Shown here: positions 47,128 to 56,300 of the stretch, piece by piece
Numbering within the stretch: the stretch's first letter is position 1
Layout of the letters: each line of letters begins with the position of its first letter
Source: Pseudogymnoascus destructans
Taxonomy: Eukaryota; Ascomycota; Leotiomycetes; Thelebolales; Thelebolaceae
NCBI RefSeq assembly: GCF_001641265.1
Contig: NW_020167530.1
Location: 868,001 to 932,000 of the forward strand
Length of the DNA: 64,000 nucleotides
Reading direction: 5' to 3'
Notes under the pieces: model-generated
Databases searched by the model: none
What the model saw: only the letters and a program-made list of their open reading frames with translations
What the model was told of the DNA's origin: nothing
Program-made: the position numbers and the translations under genes

Positions 47128-47507
47128 TGTCATACTGACATTCGTTGCACTCAGTTTGCTATCAAACTCAAGAGCAAACTTGGAAATCTCCTCCTCAAAC
47201 CTACAAGTCACTATACATATTTTGGCTTATCACACCAACAACAAGAGCAATACTACTCAACGATTGCTACAACCATCTATGATTCATTACATGTCATCGC
47301 TCCTTAGTTACTGGGCCGATATTACCACATAGCATATCTCTACAACCCTCTATGATTCATTACATGACATCACTCATACTACCACATGACATATCTCTAC
47401 CAACTAGAGGCCTAGGAGCATGAACGATAGCTCTAAAAGCTCCTACGAACCTCTATGATTCATTACATGTCATCGCTCTTTAGTTACCCACAAGATTGGT
47501 TAAGTTA

Positions 47508-49359
47508 ACGTAACGTATGGGGTAGTCGGACATATGGGGTAGTCGGACAAAAAGTTTATTCTACTCTAGTTGACTGAGTCCTACGTGCCACACACTCCTC
47601 CAATTCCAATTCTGGGTCGCTTGAATCGTTCTCTACCTCTTCCTCTTTAACTTCCTCGTCTACTTCTTCAATTGGCCGTTTGCGTGGCCTTCCACGTGGT
47701 CTTTTCTCGGTTGACTTCAACTCTGCCTCCCGGACAATTTTCAACACTTCCTCGGTACTGAATACAAATTCGCCTTGCAACTTAATTCTCTTGCCCGTAG
47801 TTCTTTTCTTTCGTGTCTCAAGTATCTCTTTGTACTCTTTTACCTCCTTCCGAAGGATGCTGAGTTCAGCATTCTGACTTTCAACCAGCCTAGTCATTCT
47901 CTTGGCATAGCGTCGAGTTGGTGAAGCAGGAGAGTCACAAGTTGCCATACTTGAATTAAATACTAAATTTGCATGCCTTAGTTCAGTTCCATCTGGAGGA
48001 GAACTTCGGAGTATTGAGAGATCCAGAGTAGTGATATTGGTTGAGTTTTGAGGAGTGCGAGGTGGTTCGGTTGGTGGAAGTGGAAGGTTAGCCAGAACTC
48101 TTTCTGGGAGAAAGGGTATTAAACCTGCTGCCCTCCACCCACTTCTAATGTTTTGAGGTATAAGACCCTTCTCTCGAATACACCGGAAGATTTCAACCCA
48201 GTGGGAGCGCTGGATTCACTTTATTCCTGCTCGAGTATACCGATCTACTTCCTGAGCATGAAATCGCTTAAGAGGTCCATACACCCCAACATCAAGTGGT
48301 TGGAGTAGATGAGAGCAATGAGGCGGTAGAATAAGAAGGTCGATGTCATTCTCAATGCACAGTGCAATCATATCGCCAGTAATGTGACTAGAATGGCCAT
48401 CCATAATCAACATTCGCGGGTGATTTCCAGACTTTTTGCGTGACTCAGGCTCAAATACCTTCCGCAACCACTCAAATCCATGACTGTTTGAAGTCCAGCC
48501 ACTATTACTTGTTGAGAAGTGCCAGTTTGTAGGGGTGTCCTTTGGAATCCAACTTGAATTGGTATTCTTAGCCTTGAATATAATCATAGGTGGTAAAGCA
48601 CCACCGTCCGCATCAATGCATTCAAGTACAGTTATCCACTCCTGCTTCCCAGCTGTGACCTTCCAATTGGATTTCAAGGTAGAATCAACAATTATTCGCG
48701 TGGATTGAGTCTCTCCAACTGCAAAACCTGTCTCATCCATATTATAGATGTTGCATGGCTTGTACTTTCGCTCTTCAATTCGTGCTTTAAACACGAAACC
48801 AAGCTGAAATCTTTATAGGAGTGGCTTCTTTATGTCGTGCAGACTCTAGTTGTCTTGAGTAGACCCCTTTAAAGTTTGGATGTCGTTTTAAGAATCTATA
48901 GATCCATTCATGGCCTATGGGGGTAGGATTGGTCCGAAGAGTGGTTTGAGAAGACGTGATTTGGACGCGTCGTACGCGAATTTCTTCAGCCATTTCCTTG
49001 ATCAACATAGGAGTTGCAGGAAAACCCGTGGCAGTGAGACGTGTAATCCATCGTGCTAGTGTATTTTCTTCTGCATTTGATAGAGCTTGTTCAATTTCGT
49101 GAGCTACAGCACGCGTTTTCTTCCCAGACATCCTATCAGCAAGAGTTGACTTAGGAACTTTGAAGTGGTCTGCAGCAAGTCTAATTGATTTGAATTCCTT
49201 CAATTGGAGCGCAATGACAGCCTTTTGGATGTTGTCTTCAATCTGAGCACGACTGTATGGTTGTGGGATGTTCATGGTGGAAGGTATGAAGGTTCTGAGT
49301 TGGTAGTCGGGCATTTTTGTCCGACTACCCCGTATGTCCGACTACCCCATACGTTACGT
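47508..49359 (-). mobile_element. Third DDE (pogo-like) transposon, inserted in LTR copy A
   Basis: It is 1,852 bp, flanked by TA (47506-47507 and 49360-49361). TIRs of about 45 bp begin ACGTAACG and contain TATGGGGTAGTCGGACA twice, 17 bp apart; one substitution was seen between the two ends. The flanks rejoin to the LTR sequence GGTTAAGTTATGACATAATT known from the uninterrupted copies, which proves insertion into the LTR. Confidence 0.95.
47556..49314 (-). pseudogene. DD35D-type transposase with one frameshift and one stop
   Basis: The N-terminal frame (MNIPQPYSRAQIEDNIQKAVIALQ, from 49275 in a frame open from 49314) carries the helix-turn-helix and CENP-B-type region down to AWFRV near 48790. 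The frame shifts there into FKARIEERKYKPCNIYNMDETGF. Catalytic aspartates are visible in NMDETGF, IMDGHSSH and LQPLDVGVYG, with 35 residues between the last two. An in-frame TGA at about 48213 interrupts the C-terminal part, which continues to TAG at 47556 and includes an AT-hook KRPRGRPRKRP in place of the zinc knuckle of the other two elements. Decay is slight, so the copy is young but not autonomous. Confidence 0.9.
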
Positions 49360-49361
49360 TA

Positions 49362-49426
49362 TGACATAATTTGTCTATGACATAATTTGTCTATGACATA
49401 ATTTGTCTATGACATAATTTGTCTAT
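49362..49426 (+). repeat. 16-bp tandem repeat in LTR copy A
   Basis: Four copies of TGACATAATTTGTCTA; the complete LTRs have one copy. It starts directly at the right edge of the inserted DDE element. Confidence 0.95.
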
Positions 49427-50778
49427 AGGGGTACTCTGACCTTGGACCTCCTTTTACTTCCTATAGGCTACGAACCTAAAGAGATGGTTCTATGGGATTC
49501 TCTTACGTCGACTACAGTTACCAAGCCTGGTAAGTCATGGAAAGTCATGGAAAATGAGAGAACTACACTCCTTTGGCATAAATAGGATTGCCCTTTCCTT
49601 AAGAAAGGGCAAGCAGACAATACAGTAAATCGACTATCACATACTTCCACGTCTTTTCCAAGCTTCCAAGCATTCATCTTGTTACTCCTTGTTTCTGAAA
49701 AGTCAGTGAGGTGTTAACCTCTGACTTACCCCTGAGTTCCCAGACTCAACATTTGTTGCAACTTGTCTGAACCACTTCACTACATCACACACCTGATTGC
49801 TGCGTTGTGGAATAGTCTAAGCTACGACCCTTTGGCTCTGTTTTCTAAGGCAGTGTGTTGTCTTAGTAAATTCATCCCTTCCTTGGGGTGGCTAGATTCT
49901 CACATCTGGTGCACCCACCATTACAACAACGCCAGCAAGGGTGTGCATTTAGCTGCTTTAGGGAGACCCCCAAATCCAATTGGGATCTGAAGAGAATGGT
50001 CCTGGATACCTGGGCCAGGATTGTCGCTAGGATGTCCTGTGGATATGACCTACTGAGGGAGCTCCTCTACATGGATTGCAAGTGCAGTGGGAGGCCGAGT
50101 GTTGGAGGGGAGAAGGTGACACCAACCACAGCTGGAGAGGTACCAGAAGATCTCGCTGTCGCTCATGGCACTTCAAACTGTGTGCCCACAGCTGGGATCC
50201 AGAGCAGAGCAAGCCCTGCTCTGCCTATCCAGCCTACGATTGAGGGGCAAATTGAAGCTGAAACACCAGAAGTATCGCAGCTCTCAACCCAGCAGCATAT
50301 AGAAAGCTGCAATCCTCAAGGCTCTCCGACTAAGATGGCCCCTTTGATGAAGGCTGAAGTGCTGGTCCTATTCCAGCTTGCAAATCGAAATGCTGAAGTG
50401 TATCGACCAGGTAGCAAGACTGGGTTTTGGTCCCATCTTCAAGAGGACTTTGCGAAGGAAACCGGCAAGCAGCATAAGAGCCTTCACCGAGTATTACGCC
50501 GGGAAACTGAAAGGAGGAGGGCATACCTTGACAGTCTTAGGACTGGTCAGACAGACAGCGAGAGCGAATTGACTGTCCAGATTGATAACTGGATTGACGT
50601 TGTTGGTGAGGAGGAGCGACTTAATAAGGAGCGAAGTGAGGCAGCAAATACTGTTCTAACTTTGTCACAGTGGGCGCAGGATATCCGAGACTCACTCTCT
50701 GTAGCCATTGCAGCAAAGAGGAAATACCAGAGGAATCCTCCAAAAAGTCATGATAAGTCTATTGCCAAAGAGCGCGGG

Positions 50779-51714
50779 TGTCATACTGACATTCGTTGCA
50801 CTCAGTTTGCTATCAAACTCAAGAGCAAACTTAGAAATCTCCTCCTCAAACCTACAAGTCACCATACATATCTTGGCTTATCACACCAACAACAGAAGCA
50901 ATACTACTCAACGATTGCTGCAAACTCTTCTACTACATCTGTTTATGCTACATACATCACGGCATATCATTTGGACACTCATTGAACAAGTTATTAAGAA
51001 AATCTCCTCCTTAAGGGGGTGGGCCAATACTACCACATGGCATATCTCTACCAACTAGAGGCCTAGGAACATGAACGATAGCTCTAGAAGCTTCTACAAC
51101 CCTCTATGATTCATTACACGTCATCGCTCCTTAGTTACCCACAAGATTGGTTAAGTTATGACATAATTTGTCTATAGGTACTCTGACCTTGGACCTCCTT
51201 TTCACTTCCTATAGGCTAGGAACCCAAGAGATGGTTCTATGGGATTCTCTTACGTTCACTACATGATTAGCAAGCTAGTTGTGGGTCGCACTTGATTTCT
51301 AATACATTTACCAAGCCTGGTTAGTCATGGAAAGTCATGGAAAATGAGAGAACTACACTCCTTTGGCATAAATAGGATTGCCCTTTCCTTAAGAAAGGGC
51401 AAGCAGACAATACAGTAAATCGACTATCACATACTTCCACGTCTTTTCCAAGCTTCCAAGCATTCATCTTGTTACTCCTTGTTTCTGAAAAGTCAGTGAG
51501 GTGTTAACCTCTGACTTACCCCTGAGTTCCCAGACTCAACATTTGTTGCAACTTGTCTGAACCACTTCACTACATCACACACCTGATTGCTGCGTTGTGG
51601 AATAGTCTAAGCTACAACCCTTTGGCTCTGTTTCCTAAGACAGTGTGTTGTCTTAGTAAAATCATCCCTTCCTTGGGTGGCTAGATTCTCACATCTGGTG
51701 CACCCACCATTACA
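50779..51714 (+). repeat. Solo LTR (copy B) with 5-bp target duplication
   Basis: It is exactly 936 bp, TGTCATACTGAC to CACCATTACA, flanked by GCGGG on both sides (50774-50778 and 51715-51719). It is very similar to the chromovirus LTRs at 52361 and 58154 but in the opposite orientation. It inserted in the accessory ORF. Confidence 0.93.
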
Positions 51715-51915
51715 GCGGGAGCTCTCAGGCTTTGATCTGAACCACTTCACTACATCACACACCTGATTGCTGCGTTGTGGAATAGTCTAAGCTACAACCC
51801 TTTGGCTCTGTTTCCTAAGACAGTGTGTTGTCTTAGTAAAATCATCCCTTCCTTGGGTGGCTAGATTCTCACATCTGGTGCACCCACCATTACAGCGGGA
51901 GCTCTCAGGCTTTGA
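51556..51915 (+). repeat. 180-bp tandem duplication across the LTR edge
   Basis: 51556..51735 and 51736..51915 are essentially identical. The unit contains the last ~159 bp of the solo LTR plus 21 bp of flanking host ORF, so the duplication came after the LTR insertion. Confidence 0.93.
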
Positions 51916-52360
51916 CGTAGACGACGACGAAGAGCTACAAAGTGATAACTGTGAGGACGTCAGCTCTATCAACTCGCCTCCTTTTGAAACCTTAACGCCA
52001 GTTTATCAACGCACTTCTTCCGCTCGTGGCCAGTCAGTCAGTCAAGGAAGAAGCCGCAAGAAGCGCCTGCGAATATCTTCCCCTTCCTATAATCAAATGA
52101 TCCTAGATGAGCATTTGAATATACAGGGTGAAGACCGGACGTCGACTAGTATTGAGTCATTAGTTGAGCTTTTAAAAGCCCGATATACTCAAGGTAATAT
52201 AGACCAGCAGGATAGACAGCAGGAAAGTGAGAAACGAGGACTTAATACGAGTAGTATTGAGTTGCAATTTCAGCAAGTTGATTACCAGATCTGGGAGCTT
52301 CAGCAAGGCCAGGAAGAACTCAAAAAAGGCCAGTCAACGATGATATCGTTACTTGAGCAA

Positions 52361-53296
52361 TGTAATGGTGAGTGCACCAGATATGAGAATCTAGCCACCC
52401 AAGGAAGGGATGAATTTACTAAGACAACACACTGTCTTAGGAAACAGAGCCAAAGGGTTGTAGCTTAGACTATTCCACAACGCAGCAATCAGGTGTATGA
52501 TGTGGTGAAGTGGGTTAGACAAGTTGCAACAAATGTTGAGTCTGGGAACTCAGGGGTAAGTCAGAGGTTAACACCTCACTGACTTTTCAGAAACAAGGAG
52601 TAACAAGATGAATGCTTGGAAGCTTGTAAAAGACGTAGAAGTATGTGCTAGTCGATTTACTGTATTGTCTGCTTGCCCTTTCTTAAGGAAAGGGCAATCC
52701 TATTTATGCCAAAGGAGTGTAGTTCTCTTATTTTCCATGACTTTCCATGACTAACCAGGCTTGGTAAATGTATTAGAAATCAAGTGCGACCCACAACTAG
52801 CTTGCTAATCATGTAGTGAACGTAAGAGAATCCCATAGAACCATCTCTTGGGTTCCTAGCCTATAGGAAGTGAAAAGGAGGTCCAAGGTCAGAGTACCTA
52901 TAGACAAATTATGTCATAACTTAACCAATCTTGTGGGTAACTAAGGAGCGATGACGTGTAATGAATCATAGAGGGTTGTAGAAGCTTCTAGAGCTATCGT
53001 TCATGTTCCTAGGCCTCTAGTTGGTAGAGATATGCCATGTGGTAGTATTGGCCCACCCCCTTAAGGAGGAGATTTTCTTAATAACTTGTTCAATGAGTGT
53101 CCAAATGATATGCCGTGATGTATGTAGCATAAACAGATGTAGTAGAAGAGTTTGCAGCAATCGTTGAGTAGTATTGCTTCTGTTGTTGGTGTGATAAGCC
53201 AAGATATGTATGGTGACTTGTAGGTTTGAGGAGGAGATTTCTAAGTTTGCTCTTGAGTTTGATAGCAAACTGAGTGCAACGAATGTCAGTATGACA
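52361..53296 (-). repeat. 3' LTR of the chromovirus
   Basis: It is 936 bp with TG..CA ends on the minus strand (TGTCATAC to CATTACA). I found no difference from the 5' LTR when reading both through. Confidence 0.95.
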
Positions 53297-53307
53297 TGAT
53301 CCCCCTT

Positions 53308-56300
53308 TTAAGGACGTTTGTTGGCTGTCTGCTTGCCCTTTAGCCAGTTGGCTTTCTTAGAAAGAAATTCTAGAATGAGCTTAGATGCATTTTTTAGATT
53401 TCTCTTAGGCTCCCAAGTGTTGTCACTTGTAGGATAGCCTTTCCACTTAACGAGGAAGTAGTCCTGACCTCTAAGTGTCTTTTTGTCAAGGATAGACTCT
53501 ACTTCATATTCTGGTTGATCCAAGATCAGAACAGGAGGTGGAGGAGACTGAAGTGGTCTTAAGGAACTTTCTTGTGCCTTAGACAAGAGAGATGCATGGA
53601 AGACATTATGGATAGTCCAAGTAGGTGGTAATGCAAGCTCGAAAGCATTCTTGCCAATAGTCCTTGTGATCTTAAAAGGTCCAAGTCTTTTAGTATCAAG
53701 TTTGTCTGAAGGTCTAGTAGTTGTGATATGTCTTCTAGACAAAAAGACTTGATCACCAACTTTGAATTGTGGTGCAACCACCCCCCTGTTAAAGGCCTGA
53801 GCCTGCTCGTCTTGTGCACGCTGTATTTGAACCTTGAGATAGTCCTGGAGGCCCTTAAGGTAGATGATTCTTTCAGTAGCAGAAGGGTTTTTGAAATTTT
53901 CAGGACAATTCAGTTCTGCCACTTCAAACCTAGGGTGATAACCATAGTTTGCATAGAAAGGTGTCTCTTTTGTGGTGTTAGAGACTGTGTTGTTGTAAGC
54001 AAATTCTGCAAGATGGAGAAGATCTGCCCAGTTGTCTTGAGCATAGTTTGTATAAATTCTTAGATATTGTTCAAGTACAGAGTTGACTCTCTCTGTCTGG
54101 CCATCTGTTTGAGGGTGATAAGCTGTAGAGAAGCGTTGTTCCATGTTTAAGAGTTTAGAGAACTCCTTAAAAAAGTTTGAAGTGAAAACTGCTCCCCTAT
54201 CTGAGATCCAGTGTCCAGGAATTCCATGATATTTAAAGACCACCTTGAGGAATAGCCACGCAAGTTCAGAAGCTGTGATAGTCTCATTGCAAGGCTCAAA
54301 GTGTGCCATTTTTGTGAGCCTTTCTACCACCACAAGGATAGAGTCATAAGGGGTAGCACCCCCTTTTGGGATAGAAGGAGGCAACTTGACTATAAAGTCA
54401 ATGGATATGGAGTCCCATGGGCGTTCTGGTATAGGTAGAGGCTGCAAGAGGCCATAGGGCTTTTGCCGTGTAGGTTTGTTCAAGTTGCAAGTAGTGCAAG
54501 AAGATATATAGTCTTGAAGAGTAGTCCTTAGACTAGGCCAGTAGAACTTTCTTGTTAGAAGTTCATAAGTTTTTGCAAAGCCAAAGTGCCCTGCAGCTGG
54601 AGCATCATGGAACTGCTGTAGGAGGTGTAGCTGTAATCGTTTATCCCTTGGGACATAGATATAGTTCTTGAATAAGAGAAGTCCATGCTGATTTTTTGAG
54701 AAATTCTGTAGTCCAACTTTCTCAAGAGAGGAACCTTTCTTCTGGAGGTATTCCAAAGTTCTTTTCGCAAAGGGATCATGGTTGTAAGCATCTTTGAATG
54801 CTTTAAGAAGTGTTGCTGAGGGTGTATAGTCTTTAAAGGTCTCTGGTTCCTGAGAAGAGGTAATGGGGGCAACTTGGTCTTGAGGGGATAAGTTTACCCC
54901 TAAGTCCTCTGTAGTACTAGGGTTGCTTAAAGATGCTGCTATAAGCTTTGCTGAGTCTAGCAGAGCCTTTGTATTGCTAGTTTTAGCAGAATCTTGGTAG
55001 TCATGTCTTCTTGAGAGGAGATCTGCTCTTTGATTCTTGGCCCCTGAGACATGTTTTATAACAAAGTCAAAACCTCCTAGTTGTTCAGACCACCTTGCTT
55101 GTCGTCTATTGAGCTGTTTAGTGGTTGTAAAGGTCAAGAGGTTTGAATGGTCACTGTAAATAGTGATAGGATAGTTTGCCCCTTCAAGGTAGCATCTCCA
55201 ATGCTTTAGAGAACATACTATGGCAAGCAGTTCCTTGTCTGTAATGGGATAGTTTTGTTCAGCTGCTGATAGCTTTCTTGAGTAAAATGCCACAGGCTGT
55301 AGCTCTTCTTGTTTGTCTTTTGGAGCTTGGTATAAGATTCCAGAAATGGCAAAATCTGAGGCATCTGTCTCAAGAGTGGCAGGTTTCAAGGGGTTAAAGT
55401 GTAGTAACATTTTCCCTTCTTTAAATTCTCCTTTAAGAGCATCGAAAGCATCTTGCTGTGTCTTATCCCAGTGATACAAAGTGTCCTTGTGAAGTAATTG
55501 AGTAAGGGGTAAAGCCAAGGATGTATATCTTGGTATAAACCTCCTGTAATAGTTGGCAAACCCAAGGAAAGACTGAACCTCTTTAATGCTGGAAGGAATA
55601 GGCCACGTTTGTACTGCTTTTGTCTTTTCAGGGTCCATCTGAATTCCTTCTGTTGAAATTCTATGTCCCAAGAAATCAACTTGAGACATATGGAAAAGAC
55701 ATTTCTCAAGTTTGCAAAAGAGTTGTGCTTGAGATAGCTTCTCTAAGACTTGTCTAACATGTAGAACATGCTCTTGAGTGTCTAAAGAGTATATAAGAAT
55801 GTCGTCTAAGTAGACAACAACAAAGATATCCAAGTAAGGTCTTAGAATATCATTCATGAGAGCTTGGAAAGAAGCAGGTGCATTGGCAAGCCCAAAAGGC
55901 ATTACCTGGTATTCAAAATGACCATAGCGTGTTCTGAATGCTGTCTTCCACTCATCACCTTCCTTGATGCGTATCAGGTTATAAGCTCCCCTGAGATCTA
56001 ACTTGGTAAAGATCCTTGCTGAAGAGAGCCTATCTATGAGCTCAGGGATAAGGGGTAAAGCATATCTGTTTTTAACAGTGACTGCATTAAGGCCCCTATA
56101 ATCAACACAGAGACGCAAGGAGCCATCTTTCTTCTTGACAAAGAGAATGGGAGCTCCTGCTGGTGAGGAAGAAGGTCTGATAAAGCCAGAACTAAGGTTC
56201 TCATCTAGGTATTCTCTGAGAGTTTTCAGCTCTAATTCAGATAGAGAGTAGATAGGGCCGTAGGGAGGCATTGAGCCTTCTGCGAGTGGTATCTCATGGT

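Larger units (their letters stand above)
47128..49925 (+). repeat. LTR copy A (rearranged), split by a pogo-like element
   Basis: It starts TGTCATACTGAC and ends CACCCACCATTACA, the same ends as the complete LTRs elsewhere in the cluster. Without the inserted element and one TA it is about 944 bp. Its first half differs from the others: the block CTCTATGATTCATTACATG is present about three times and another block is missing. No matching target duplication flanks it (TTCAC versus ACAAC), so it is old or rearranged. Confidence 0.85.
49926..52360 (+). pseudogene. Accessory (ORF2-like) gene of the PIF/Harbinger element, interrupted
   Basis: Host coding sequence survives in pieces: 49926..50778, about 51899..52360, and 59090..59190 after the chromovirus. 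The first piece contains KAEVLVLFQLANRNAEVYRPGSK, GFWSHLQEDFAKETGKQHKSLHRVLRRETERRRAYLDSL and NWIDVVGEEERL, a basic helical DNA-binding-like region. The second is acidic (GFDVDDDEELQSDN) and then helical and Gln-rich (YQIWELQQGQEELKKGQ). Across the chromovirus the frame joins SLLEQ to ALHGPIWRSIPVKSS and stops at 59188-59190. Across the solo LTR the frames differ by one base, so there is an extra indel or an unseen intron. PIF/Harbinger elements usually encode a Myb/SANT-like partner of the transposase; that role is inferred from position. Confidence 0.65.

Noticed and set aside
49362..49426. Regular 16-bp repeat array resembling a CRISPR array
   Set aside because: Units are directly adjacent without spacers and lie in a eukaryotic LTR.
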